Part shown: positions 1 to 7,440 of the stretch, piece after piece
How the letters are laid out: each line of letters opens with the position of its first letter
Position numbering within the stretch: position 1 is the first letter of the stretch
NCBI GenBank assembly: GCA_964572185.1
Contig: CAZNFI010000083.1
Coordinates: forward strand, 1 to 13,189
From: Azophilus sp964572185
GTDB taxonomy: Bacteria > Pseudomonadota > Gammaproteobacteria > Pseudomonadales > Azotimanducaceae
Direction: 5' to 3'
DNA length: 13,189 nucleotides
Program-made: the position numbers and the translations under genes
The notes under the pieces: generated by a model
Told to the model about the DNA's origin: nothing
Databases searched by the model: none
The model's input: the letters and a program-made list of their open reading frames with translations, nothing else

Positions 1-881
1 TGATCCCCTTCTACATCTTCTATTCGATGTTCGGCTTCCAACGGATCGGCGACCTGGCCTGGGCGGCGGGCGACATGCAGGCGCGGGGCTTCCTGCTCGG
101 CGCCACCGCCGGCCGCACCACGTTGAACGGCGAGGGGTTGCAGCACCAGGACGGCCACAGTCACGTACTGGCATCGACGGTTCCCAACTGTGTGTCCTTC
201 GATCCCTGCTACGCCTATGAACTGGCGGTGATTGTGCAGGACGGGCTGCGCCGCATGTTTACCGAACGGGAACGCATCTTCTACTACATCACCGTGATGA
301 ACGAGAACTACCCTCAGCCGCCGATGCCGGAAGGGGCCGAGGCCGGCATTCTCAGGGGAATCTATCGGCTGCAGGCCGCCGGCAAGGGCGGTTCGCCGAT
401 TCGGCTGCTCGGCAGTGGCACCATACTGCGGGAAGTGCAGGCGGCCGCGGAGATGCTGGCCGAACGGGGCGTGGCCGCGGAGGTTTACAGCGTCACCAGC
501 TACAACGAGCTCGGTCGCGATCTTCGCGATACGCTGCGGTGGAACCTGTTGCATCCGGAAGCGGAGCCCAGGCGCAGTTACGTATCCGAGGTTCTGTCCG
601 GCGATGAACCGGTGGTCTCGGCGAGCGACTATCAGAAGTCGCTCGCCGAGCAGATACGGGGTGGCCTGACCGCGCCGCTGACGGTGCTCGGCACCGATGG
701 TTTCGGCCGCAGCGACACTCGGGATCAGTTGCGCGACTTCTTCGAGGTCGACCGGCGCTTCATCACGCTGGCTGCCCTGTCGGCGCTTGCGGCGCAACAG
801 CGGGTGTCGGTGGATGTCGTGCGCAAAGCGCGGGATGAACTGGGCATCGATCCCGACAAACCCAATCCGCGGCTGAATTGA
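1..881 (+). CDS. aceE: Pyruvate dehydrogenase E1 component, C-terminal part (5' end outside window)
   Basis: This is the last 292 or so codons of the thiamine-diphosphate E1 subunit, which decarboxylates pyruvate and reductively acetylates the lipoyl groups of E2 in the cytoplasmic pyruvate dehydrogenase complex. The reading frame is already open at base 3, so the gene begins before the window. The stretch GATAGRTTLNGEGLQHQDGH near the start is the signature of bacterial homodimeric (alpha-2 type) E1 proteins. It is followed by the conserved NENYPQPPMPEGAE, the VLGTDGFGRSDTR segment of the transketolase C-terminal domain, and the typical end DKPNPRLN. It matches the E. coli AceE C-terminus, as I remember it, without gaps of note. 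The TGA stop is at 879-881. The gene for E2 follows on the same strand after a repeat-filled spacer, so the two are probably one operon. Family assignment is secure. Confidence 0.97.
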   Translation, partial: IPFYIFYSMFGFQRIGDLAWAAGDMQARGFLLGATAGRTTLNGEGLQHQDGHSHVLASTVPNCVSFDPCYAYELAVIVQDGLRRMFTERERIFYYITVMNENYPQPPMPEGAEAGILRGIYRLQAAGKGGSPIRLLGSGTILREVQAAAEMLAERGVAAEVYSVTSYNELGRDLRDTLRWNLLHPEAEPRRSYVSEVLSGDEPVVSASDYQKSLAEQIRGGLTAPLTVLGTDGFGRSDTRDQLRDFFEVDRRFITLAALSALAAQQRVSVDVVRKARDELGIDPDKPNPRLN

Positions 882-885
882 AATC

Positions 886-979
886 GTTGAAGGGCGTTTG
901 TGGTACAGGTGAGTTGCGTATTTGATCAATCTCGACAAGTTGCGGAGCAACTTGATTGCCTCGCCGCCAGGCGAGGCAC
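886..979 (+). repeat. 94-base hairpin repeat, copy 1 (aceE-aceF spacer)
   Basis: This is the first of two identical 94-base units and begins five bases after the aceE stop. It carries the palindrome TTGATCAA (922-929). Hairpin A has 8-bp arms CAAGTTGC (936-943) and GCAACTTG (947-954) around a GGA loop. Hairpin B has 8-bp arms GCCTCGCC (958-965) and GGCGAGGC (970-977) around a GCCA loop. No T-run follows either hairpin, so it does not look like an intrinsic terminator. No open reading frame of interest is seen in it. The function is unknown. Plausible roles are mRNA processing or stabilisation, or a REP-like repetitive element. Confidence 0.9.
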
Positions 980-987
980 GTGGAATT

Positions 988-1081
988 GTTGAAGGGCGTT
1001 TGTGGTACAGGTGAGTTGCGTATTTGATCAATCTCGACAAGTTGCGGAGCAACTTGATTGCCTCGCCGCCAGGCGAGGCAC
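988..1081 (+). repeat. 94-base hairpin repeat, copy 2 (aceE-aceF spacer)
   Basis: This is an exact copy of 886-979, shifted by 102 bases, with an 8-base spacer between the units. Hairpin A lies at 1038-1056 and hairpin B at 1062-1079 (arms 1060-1067 and 1072-1079). The unit ends 10 bases before the aceF ATG. The GGCGAGG in the 3' arm of hairpin B is the only purine-rich, Shine-Dalgarno-like stretch before aceF apart from a weak AGG at 1084-1086. Folding of hairpin B could therefore influence aceF translation, though the spacing is longer than ideal. Perfect identity points to a recent duplication or to active homogenisation. Confidence 0.9.
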
Positions 1082-1091
1082 CTAGGCAGCC

Positions 1092-2723
1092 ATGGCAGAG
1101 ATACGGGTGCCTGACATCGGCGATGCTGAAAACGTCGAAGTCATCGAACTGTGCGTGACCCCCGGCGATGCGATCGCTGCGGACGATGCCATTGTGGTGA
1201 TTGAGTCCGACAAGGCGTCCATGGAAGTGCCGGCGGGCATTGCCGGAACGCTGGAGGAGTTGCTGGTGGGTATCGGCGATGCGGTGGAGGAAGGCCAACT
1301 CATCGCCCGCGTCAGCACACCCGCAGCGGGTGCAGACCCGGTCGGCGATGCCGATCCTGTGGCGGAGCCGAAGCCGAAACCGGAGACTGCGGCATCGCCG
1401 CAGTCCGGGGATGCCGTCAGTTCGGGGTGGGAGCCTCCGCTGGCGACGCCCGCTGCCGGCCCGGCGCCCGGGAAGGATATCGTGGTGTCGGTACCGGATA
1501 TCGGCGATGCCAAGGATGTGGTGGTGATCGAAGTGGCGATCAAACCCGGCGACCCCGTCGAGGAAGACGGCTTGGCGGTGGTGGTCGAATCGGACAAGGC
1601 GACCATGGACATTCCGGCCGGTGTTGCTGGCGTTGTCGGCGCTGTACACGTTACGGAAGGCGATCCTGTCGTCGAAGGCACCCGTCTGTTTACGCTTACG
1701 ACGACCGGCGCACGCGCAGCCCCGGGCGCTTCCGGCGCGGCGCCGGTGCAACCCTTGCCCGCATTGGCGCCAGCGAGGCCGCCGGGGTCGACAGTCGTGG
1801 AACAACCCAGCCCCGGCGCGAAGGTCTACGCAGGCCCCGCGACCCGTCGCCTGGCGCGCGAACTGGGCGTGAATCTCGCCGAGGTGAGCGGCACCGGAGC
1901 CCGGGGACGCATAGTCAAGGACGATGTGAAACACGTCGTCAAGCAGGCGATGAGTTCCCCGGCCGCCACCGGCCCGGCGGGTGTTGCGGGCCTGCCATCG
2001 CTACCGGCGATCGACTTCGAACGGTTCGGGCCGGTCGACACCATGCCGTTGACCCGCGTGCGTGCGGCCGGTGCGCGGAATCTGCATGCGAGCTGGTTGA
2101 ATATTCCCCATGTCACGCAATACGACGAGGCGGATGTGACGGACCTTGAAGTGTTCCGCGAATCACTCAAGGCGGAGGCGGAACAACGGGGCATCAAGCT
2201 GACTCCGCTGCCCTTTGTCATCAAGGCCTGCTGCTATGCGTTGCAGCAGTTTCCCACGTTCAATGCTTCGCTCGATGCCAGCGCCAGCAACTACCTGCTA
2301 AAACGCTACTACAACATCGGCTTCGCGGTAGACAGCGAGCAGGGGCTGATCGTGCCGGTGCTCAAGAACGCACAGCGCAAGGGCATCTGGGAACTGGCCG
2401 CGGAAATTGCCGAGGTCGCTGCCAGGGCTCGCAAGCGACGTCTGGCGATGGACGACACGCAGGGCGGCACTTTTACGGTTTCCAGCCTTGGGCCGTTGGG
2501 TGGAACCGGCTTTGCCCCGATAAGCAATGCGCCCGAGGTTGCCATTCTGGGGGTCGCCCGTCTGGCAACGAAGCCGGTTTGGGACGGTTCCCGATTCGCG
2601 CCGAGAAAGATGCTGCCCCTGTCGCTGAGCTACGATCATCGTGCAATCAACGGCGCGGAAGCAGGACGATTCCTGCTGCATGTCGCCGGATTGTTAAACG
2701 ATGTTCGCCGCCTGAGCCTGTAA
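1092..2723 (+). CDS. aceF: Dihydrolipoyllysine-residue acetyltransferase, E2 of pyruvate dehydrogenase
   Basis: This 543-residue E2 subunit forms the core of the pyruvate dehydrogenase complex and transfers the acetyl group from lipoamide to CoA. Domains in order are lipoyl domain 1 (about 2-76, lipoyl-lysine K41 in SDKASME), an Ala/Pro-rich linker, and lipoyl domain 2 (about 130-204, K169 in SDKATMD). A second Ala/Pro linker leads to the peripheral-subunit-binding domain (about 245-285, with ATRRLARELGV and GTGARGRIVKDDV). The acetyltransferase domain runs from about 310 to 543. The active-site motif is DHRAING, with H516 and N520. Asn instead of Asp is the form known from Azotobacter-type E2p, so it is not a defect. 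Two lipoyl domains is within the normal range of one to three. The ATG follows the second hairpin repeat and has only a weak ribosome site. No lpd (E3) gene follows, because the next gene is convergent. Confidence 0.97.
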   Translation: MAEIRVPDIGDAENVEVIELCVTPGDAIAADDAIVVIESDKASMEVPAGIAGTLEELLVGIGDAVEEGQLIARVSTPAAGADPVGDADPVAEPKPKPETAASPQSGDAVSSGWEPPLATPAAGPAPGKDIVVSVPDIGDAKDVVVIEVAIKPGDPVEEDGLAVVVESDKATMDIPAGVAGVVGAVHVTEGDPVVEGTRLFTLTTTGARAAPGASGAAPVQPLPALAPARPPGSTVVEQPSPGAKVYAGPATRRLARELGVNLAEVSGTGARGRIVKDDVKHVVKQAMSSPAATGPAGVAGLPSLPAIDFERFGPVDTMPLTRVRAAGARNLHASWLNIPHVTQYDEADVTDLEVFRESLKAEAEQRGIKLTPLPFVIKACCYALQQFPTFNASLDASASNYLLKRYYNIGFAVDSEQGLIVPVLKNAQRKGIWELAAEIAEVAARARKRRLAMDDTQGGTFTVSSLGPLGGTGFAPISNAPEVAILGVARLATKPVWDGSRFAPRKMLPLSLSYDHRAINGAEAGRFLLHVAGLLNDVRRLSL

Positions 2724-2746
2724 CCCGAAAATTGCGGTTTGCCAAG

Positions 2747-3706
2747 TCACCGCAGGTCGCTGGGGCGCACCCCGTATTGTTGTTTGAATGCGCGGGAGAA
2801 ATGTGCAGCGCTGGCAAAACCGGTGCTGTAAGCGATGCACTCGATGCTATGGCCCGCATATGCGGGATCGGTCAGTAACTGGTGGGCGCGCTCGAGGCGT
2901 TTTCTCCTTACCAGTGCGTGCACGGTCTCCGGTTCGTCATCGAACAGCTTGTGCAGATAGCGCACGGAAATGTTCTGTGCACTGGCGATCTTGTTGTTGG
3001 ATAACTCCGGGTCGCAGAGGTTGTTGTTGATGAATTGCCGGATTCGGCGTTTCAGGGATTCCCGCACGATCGAGTGATTGCCCACCTCGCTTAGCATGAC
3101 CGAGGAACTGAAGACGATCGCAATCATGTCCACCAGGTTTTCAGCCAGCACATCCGGTGCGGCTTGCACATGGTGCAGTTCTCTAGCCAGGGAAAACATG
3201 AAGTCGGTGAGTACCGCTCCGAGCCCGCACTTGCCGGAGATGGGAATCGCCGTGTATTTCTCCGGGTTTATGAGGCGTCGCGACAGCACATGCTTGGGCA
3301 TCTGGACGACGAGTTGGTGAAAGCGCTCGTCAAAGGTAAGCGAATAGGGTTCAGTACTGTCGTAGAGTGCAAAGGAACCGGCGGTCAACAGGGCTTCGCG
3401 GCCGTTTTGCCGGACCAGGCCGCGATTTTCGAGCTGGAAGCTGATCAGGAAATCGGCCTCGGCGTAGCGGGCGATCTGCCGCCTGGAGCGCTGGACGAGT
3501 TGTGCGTCGGCCAGCACTTCGGAGAACTGCAGGTCGCCTATGGCGTTGCCGCCACGGAGCTCGCCTTGAAAATCCTCGGGTAGCCTGTCGCAATCGAGTT
3601 TTACGAACTCGTCACAGATGAGGTCGCGCCAGTAATCCTTGCGTTCACTTTTTTTGAGGTGGGTGGTGTCTTTCTGATAGCCGCCAGATAACAGCTTGGA
3701 AGTCAT
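2747..3706 (-). CDS. AraC-family transcriptional regulator
   Basis: This is a 319-residue DNA-binding regulator. The N-terminal two thirds resemble the AraC-binding-like domain of FeaR/NphR-type activators (Pfam AraC_binding_2 type), with YWRDLICDEF near the start and the stretch LTAGSFALYDSTEPYSLTF in the middle. The C-terminal 100 residues form the double helix-turn-helix, ending with the family signature IECIAYSTGFASAAHFSRAF then QYGVRPSDLR. The ATG at 3706 was chosen because GAGAGG lies about eight bases upstream and because the length fits the family. The frame stays open upstream to 3955 with GC-rich third positions, so a longer N-terminus is not fully excluded. The gene converges on aceF with a 23-base gap. 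The inducer is unknown. The receptor remnant next to it suggests that it once controlled an uptake or catabolic cluster. Confidence 0.9.
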   Translation of the reverse strand: MTSKLLSGGYQKDTTHLKKSERKDYWRDLICDEFVKLDCDRLPEDFQGELRGGNAIGDLQFSEVLADAQLVQRSRRQIARYAEADFLISFQLENRGLVRQNGREALLTAGSFALYDSTEPYSLTFDERFHQLVVQMPKHVLSRRLINPEKYTAIPISGKCGLGAVLTDFMFSLARELHHVQAAPDVLAENLVDMIAIVFSSSVMLSEVGNHSIVRESLKRRIRQFINNNLCDPELSNNKIASAQNISVRYLHKLFDDEPETVHALVRRKRLERAHQLLTDPAYAGHSIECIAYSTGFASAAHFSRAFKQQYGVRPSDLR

Positions 3707-3948
3707 CCCGGGTACCTCTCGGGCAATGTCCAACAGACCGGATGCGAGGCGGCTGTCGATGCGCTCGAACTTGCACCTCTGATTGAGCCGTTCCGTGACT
3801 TTGTGCGGAACCTGGAGTTGCAGGCCGGGGCCGTGGGGAGCAACCACTGGCAGGAAGCCGTTAGGCCCGGCGGCGTTGCTGCTGCGACTGCACGGACTTG
3901 CCGGCAAGCGAGCAGTACAACGCTTGCCAAGCGAGCGAAACGTTCCAT
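3707..3948 (-). pseudogene. Possible remnant of an exported protein (signal peptide, then frameshift)
   Basis: On the minus strand an ATG at 3948 is preceded by a good ribosome site (AGGTGAGGA, about seven bases away). It opens a typical signal-peptide start, MERFARLASVVLLA. That frame then degenerates into low-quality sequence. A one-base shift near 3907 gives a continuation reading LPASPCSR and later GFLPVVAPHGPG, then LDIAREVPG, which stays open to the AraC start with mostly G or C at third positions. This looks like the beginning of a secreted protein whose frame has been broken and whose body is missing or merged into the AraC region. I do not recognise the family. It could also be chance coding-like sequence, or part of a longer AraC N-terminus. 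Confidence 0.3.
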
Positions 3949-4117
3949 GTTGCAATCCTCACCTGTACGGCGATCTGGCGATCGACTTGAATACCCCCGT
4001 CGGTCTGGATGATGCCGGTGCCTCTCCTGGAAGCCATTGCGGAAACACGCACAATTTCTTGCCTGTTGAGGCACCGCGATGGGCATTTGGTTCCGGAAGA
4101 ACTGGGCGGATCTGGCC

Positions 4118-4333
4118 ATGTCGGCATGCACCTCACTGAGGAGGCCCGCCGAGGGTCGAACCCGGGCGATTGCTCTGGTGTCCGGATTGGCGGCGGCGCC
4201 CATGCCGGTCGCGCAGCAGGGCTTCTCCATCGAGGAGATGATCGTAATCGCTCGGAAGCGGGACGAGAGCGCTCAGGATGTGCCGATCAGCATCGATGGG
4301 CTGGATGAGTCGACTCTGGAGGACTTTGCCGTT
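4118..4333 (+). pseudogene. TonB-dependent receptor, N-terminal fragment (truncated)
   Basis: From the ATG at 4118 (an upstream in-frame ATG lies at 4079) the product begins with a plausible signal peptide. It has basic residues RRPAEGRTR, then a hydrophobic core AIALVSGLAAAPMPVA, and a likely cut before QQGF. Next comes IEEMIVIARKRDESAQDVPI, the conserved TonB-box and plug-domain opening of outer-membrane TonB-dependent receptors (typical form: EEVVVTARKR..SLQDVPISI). The similarity stops around LDESTLEDFAV near 4333. The frame then runs through an AT-rich patch into the antisense of the neighbouring gene. A full receptor has roughly 650-1000 residues, so only its first tenth remains. No plug remainder or beta-barrel is present. 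It is almost certainly nonfunctional, although a signal peptide and short plug could still be translated. Confidence 0.65.
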
Positions 4334-4405
4334 ATCGTATTAGCTGTTACGAATAAGATATATCTAATAAAAACAACAGGTTACAAGAGCAAGATTGCTA
4401 AGTCC
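4331..4405. other. AT-rich scar at the receptor truncation point
   Basis: About one third of the bases here are G or C, against well over 60 % on both sides. It begins where the TonB-dependent receptor similarity ends. It contains the 10-base palindrome AGATATATCT (4356-4365) and the short inverted pair TATTAG (4338-4343) and CTAATA (4364-4369). No open reading frame or insertion-sequence gene is seen. It could be a leftover of a mobile element, a deletion junction with foreign DNA, or a promoter-like AT island. The composition change is directly visible; the origin is inferred. Confidence 0.5.
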
Positions 4406-4446
4406 GACAGGCTGCCAGCGGGAGCGGCCGGGTGTGATGGACGCCA

Positions 4447-4992
4447 TCAGGTGCCTCGCCAGAGATCTTCGGGCAGTTGCTCCCTGGCGTTCAGTACCCG
4501 GGCCAGAACGAAAAAGAAATCGCTCAGCCGATTGAGATAGCGGCCGGCGTCGGCACTATGCGCGGCCCACACGCTGCGTTCCGCGCGCCGGCAGACCGCC
4601 CGGCAAACGTGTGCGTGGGAAGCCGCGCGGCTGCCGCCGGGCAGAACGAACTCGGCCAGCGCCGGCAGCGCCGCATTCATCGCCGCGCCACGGGATTCGA
4701 GCATGTCCGGTGTGGGCGCCGGCACCTGCCCCGCGGATGCCAGGTGTGCGCCCAGATCAAACAGTTGCTGTTGCACTTCGCACAGCGATTCGACCAGTTG
4801 CGGGTCGGGCGATTGCGCGTCCGTTACTTCGCAAAGCAGCACGCCGAGGTGACTGTTCAGTTCGTCGACATCGCCCATGGCCGCGAATACCGGCTCGGTC
4901 TTGGGCAGTTTCGAGCCGTCGGCGAGGCGTGATTCGCCCGCATCGCCTTGCCGGGTGGTGACCCGCGAGATTCTTGTCTTGCGGGCGCCCAT
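4447..4992 (-). CDS. Cob(I)yrinic acid a,c-diamide / cob(I)alamin adenosyltransferase, PduO type
   Basis: This 181-residue cytoplasmic enzyme of the PduO/MmaB family transfers the adenosyl group of ATP to cob(I)alamin to make adenosylcobalamin. Visible motifs are the N-terminal ATP-binding signature TRQGDAGESRLADG (residues 13-26), K31, DVDELNSHLG (41-50), LPGG (117-120), the helix HVCRAVCRRAERSVWA with the conserved arginines (128-143), and YLNRLSDFFFVLAR (152-165). Length and motif order match the family. The usual Thr after GDxGE is Ser here, a mild change. The ATG at 4992 was chosen because family similarity begins there; the ribosome site in front is weak. No corrinoid-dependent enzyme or other cobalamin gene is visible in the window, so its client (for example methylmalonyl-CoA mutase or ribonucleotide reductase) cannot be told. 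Confidence 0.93.
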   Translation of the reverse strand: MGARKTRISRVTTRQGDAGESRLADGSKLPKTEPVFAAMGDVDELNSHLGVLLCEVTDAQSPDPQLVESLCEVQQQLFDLGAHLASAGQVPAPTPDMLESRGAAMNAALPALAEFVLPGGSRAASHAHVCRAVCRRAERSVWAAHSADAGRYLNRLSDFFFVLARVLNAREQLPEDLWRGT

Positions 4993-5319
4993 CAGCGGTT
5001 GGCCGGTACTGTGCGCGCGGCAATATACGATTGTCTGGCGCCCCGGAGCCTCATGTGGCGTCCACTTTGCATGTTGGGCCCGGCCGGTTGCGCAACAGCG
5101 CCCCGGCATCGGTCACCCGGGCGCCGATGCGGTAGGATGGATGCGGCTGACTTGGAAAGACGGTATCCGCCATGTAAGTTTGCCCCTTGGTCAGCCAACG
5201 GCCGACGAAAGGACGTTATGGTAGCGGCTGGCAGGTTTGTCAAGAAACGGGTTGCAGTGCCGGCGCTGTTCGGCCGCGGGCCGGATGGCAACCCTTGGCG
5301 ATTCGCGAAGGAGGGTGTG
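4993..5319. other. Divergent intergenic region between adenosyltransferase and yajQ genes
   Basis: These 327 bases must hold the promoters of both divergent genes. I find no confident -35/-10 pair. On the minus strand a TATATT (complement of 5021-5026) could be a -10 box for the adenosyltransferase gene, but no matching -35 is present. An in-frame ATG at 5218 with AAAGGA upstream could extend YajQ by 34 residues, but those residues are not typical of the family. I see no RNA gene or repeat here. Confidence 0.4.
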
Positions 5320-5802
5320 ATGCCGTCATTCGACGTGGTCTCGGAAGTCGATCTGCAGGAGTTGCGCAATGCCGTGGATCAGGCGGGGCGCGAACTGCGC
5401 TCACGCTTCGACTTCCGGGGCGTCAATGCGAGTTTTGAACTCGGCGATGCAGGCGTTCAGGTCGTCGCCAACGAAGACTTTCAACTCAAGCAGATGGAAG
5501 ACATGCTGCGCGACAAGATGGCGCGGCGCGGCGTCGACGGCGCCTGCCTGGATGCGCACGAGATCGAAGGGGCAGGCAAGCAGCGGCGACGGCTGTTCGG
5601 GCTGAGACAGGGCATCGACCGTGACTCGGCCAAGACAATGGTCAAGGCGGTCAAGGCTTCGCGGCTGAAGGTGCAGGTGCAGATCAACGGCCCGAAGCTG
5701 CGTGTCACCGGCAAGAAACGCGATGACCTGCAGAAGGCGATCGCCACGCTGAAGGAACTCGAACTCGAGGTGCCGATCCAATTCGACAACTACCGCGACT
5801 GA
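5320..5802 (+). CDS. yajQ: YajQ family nucleotide-binding protein
   Basis: This 160-residue cytoplasmic protein of the YajQ (UPF0234) family has two ferredoxin-like halves. Family members bind nucleotides or tRNA, and the Xanthomonas homologue has been reported as a cyclic-di-GMP effector. The sequence shows the canonical start MPSFDVVSEVD, the SRFDFRG motif (28-34), KQMEDMLRDKMARR (57-70), SAKTMVKAVKASRLKVQVQI (103-122), GPKLRVTGKKRDDLQKAIA (124-142) and the end PIQFDNYRD. All are hallmarks, at full length. The start at 5320 is fixed by a strong AAGGAGGG four bases upstream and by the conserved N-terminus. An AmpG-like permease gene follows 57 bases downstream on the same strand and may be co-transcribed. 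Confidence 0.96.
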   Translation: MPSFDVVSEVDLQELRNAVDQAGRELRSRFDFRGVNASFELGDAGVQVVANEDFQLKQMEDMLRDKMARRGVDGACLDAHEIEGAGKQRRRLFGLRQGIDRDSAKTMVKAVKASRLKVQVQINGPKLRVTGKKRDDLQKAIATLKELELEVPIQFDNYRD

Positions 5803-5859
5803 CCCTGGAAGGATGGCCGCTCGCTGCCCGGAGAAACCGCATCGCTAGACGTTTGCTCC

Positions 5860-7440
5860 ATGCGAGTTGGTAGGCAGAGCCGCACGGTTGCGCCGAACGG
5901 CCTGGGGATTGCCGCCTGGTTGCATCCCCGGGTCGCCGCCCTGCTGTTTCTGGGGTTCTCCTCGGGGCTGCCGCTGCTGCTCATCTTCGCCACCCTGTCG
6001 CTGTGGTTGCGGGAAGCGGGCGTGGAGCGCAGCGCCGTCACCTATTTCAGTTGGGCGGCGCTCGGCTATTCGTTCAAGTTTGTCTGGGCGCCGCTGATCG
6101 ACAAGCTGCCGCTGCCGCTGCTGTCGCGGCGGCTCGGGCAACGGCGCGGCTGGCTGCTGGTTGCCCAGTTGGCGGTTATCGGGGCGATCACAGCGATGGC
6201 GTTCTGCGATCCGGGCACCGCCCGGGGCCTCACCCTGATGGCGTTCGCGGCGGTCGCCCTGGGTTTCTCCTCGGCCACCCAGGACATCGTCATCGATGCC
6301 TACCGCATCGAGGCAGCCGACGAGTCCATGCAGGCGCTGCTGTCCTCCGCCTACGTCGCCGGTTACCGGGGCGGCATGCTGGTCGCCGGAGCCGTGGCGC
6401 TGTATCTGGCGGCGGGTTTCGGCAGCACCGCCGACAACTATGTTTACGATGCCTGGAAGTGGACCTACCTGTGCATGGCCGCCACCATGCTGGTAGGCGT
6501 CGCAACCACCTTTGTCATTCGCGAGCCGGTACGCCGGCAGGCGCCCTCGTACTTTCATGGGGCGCCGGATTATGCCCGTTTCCTGCTGCTGTTCGTGCTG
6601 GTGGTGGGCACCTTCGTGGCAGCATTCATAGCGCTGTGGGACTGGGTGGATACCGGCAAGCTGTGGCTTGTGGCCCGGATCGGTCCGCACCAGACACTGG
6701 CTGCTTTTCTGCTGGAAGCGCTGCGGCTCGGAGCCGCATTGGGGCTGGCGCTGGCGGTCGCCAGGGTCTGCGTCGCCGCCGGTGTGGTGCGTCAGGCCAT
6801 GGTGCGGGACACCTACGTGGCCCCGGTGCTGGATTTTTTCGACCGCTACGGCCGCGCGGCCTTGCCGATTCTGCTGTTGGTGGGGTTCTACCGGGTTTCG
6901 GACATCGTGCTCGGCGTCATTGCCAATGTCTTCTATTTCGACATGGGCTACAGCAAGGAGGCGATTGCCACGGCGACCAAGGTGTTCGGCATCTGGATGA
7001 CCATTCTGGGGGGCTTTCTGGGTGGTTGGCTGGCCTTGCGGTACGGCGTGATGCGGGTGCTGATGCTCGGTGCGGTGCTGACCGTTGCCACCAACCTGCT
7101 GTTTATCGTGCTGGCGGCATCGCCGGGTGACCTGCCGCTGCTGTATGTGGTCATCGGCGCCGACAACCTGACCGCGGGGCTGGCCAGTGCCGCCTTCATC
7201 GCCTACCTGTCCAGCCTGACCAGCCTGTCGTTCACGGCAGTGCAGTACGCGATTTTCAGTTCGCTGATGACGCTGTTTCCCAAACTGCTCGGGGGCTACT
7301 CGGGCACGGTGGTGGAGGCGGTCGGGTATTCCTACTTCTTTCTTGGCGCCGCGGCGATTGGCGTCCCGGTGTTCTTCCTGGTGGCGCTGGCGGCGCGCTA
7401 CGAAGCGATGCGCAAGGGCCGCAACGCATCCGGCCGGTAA
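5860..7440 (+). CDS. ampG: AmpG-like muropeptide permease (major facilitator superfamily)
   Basis: This 526-residue polytopic inner-membrane protein is of the AmpG type. AmpG proteins import N-acetylglucosaminyl-anhydromuramyl peptides from the periplasm for cell-wall recycling, and so feed signals for beta-lactamase induction in species that have ampR/ampC. The first membrane segment carries LLFLGFSSGLPLLLIFATLS, the AmpG hallmark, followed by WLREAGV and YSFKFVWAPLIDKLPLP. Later segments include SSATQDIVIDAYRIEA (a conserved loop), SDIVLGVIANVFYFDMGYSK, and a C-terminal block TAVQYAIFSSLMTLFPKLLG. About 12-14 membrane helices can be read by eye. The ATG at 5860 has no good ribosome site, so the exact start is less certain. 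Related permeases with other substrates exist, so muropeptide transport is a family inference. Confidence 0.88.
   Translation: MRVGRQSRTVAPNGLGIAAWLHPRVAALLFLGFSSGLPLLLIFATLSLWLREAGVERSAVTYFSWAALGYSFKFVWAPLIDKLPLPLLSRRLGQRRGWLLVAQLAVIGAITAMAFCDPGTARGLTLMAFAAVALGFSSATQDIVIDAYRIEAADESMQALLSSAYVAGYRGGMLVAGAVALYLAAGFGSTADNYVYDAWKWTYLCMAATMLVGVATTFVIREPVRRQAPSYFHGAPDYARFLLLFVLVVGTFVAAFIALWDWVDTGKLWLVARIGPHQTLAAFLLEALRLGAALGLALAVARVCVAAGVVRQAMVRDTYVAPVLDFFDRYGRAALPILLLVGFYRVSDIVLGVIANVFYFDMGYSKEAIATATKVFGIWMTILGGFLGGWLALRYGVMRVLMLGAVLTVATNLLFIVLAASPGDLPLLYVVIGADNLTAGLASAAFIAYLSSLTSLSFTAVQYAIFSSLMTLFPKLLGGYSGTVVEAVGYSYFFLGAAAIGVPVFFLVALAARYEAMRKGRNASGR

Noticed and set aside
886..1081. Repeat pair as a CRISPR array
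   Set aside because: Units are 94 bases with an 8-base spacer and internal hairpins; CRISPR repeats are far shorter with spacers of about 30 bases, and no cas gene is present.
2624..2656. DHRAING in AceF as a damaged active site (Asn for Asp)
   Set aside because: Asn at this position is the known active-site residue of Azotobacter-type E2p enzymes.
2700..2746. Bidirectional terminator between aceF and araC
   Set aside because: Only a weak five-base AACCC / CGGTT stem is visible, with no T-run on either side.
5218..5319. N-terminal extension of YajQ from the ATG at 5218
   Set aside because: YajQ proteins begin at MPSFD, and the ATG at 5320 has a much better ribosome site.
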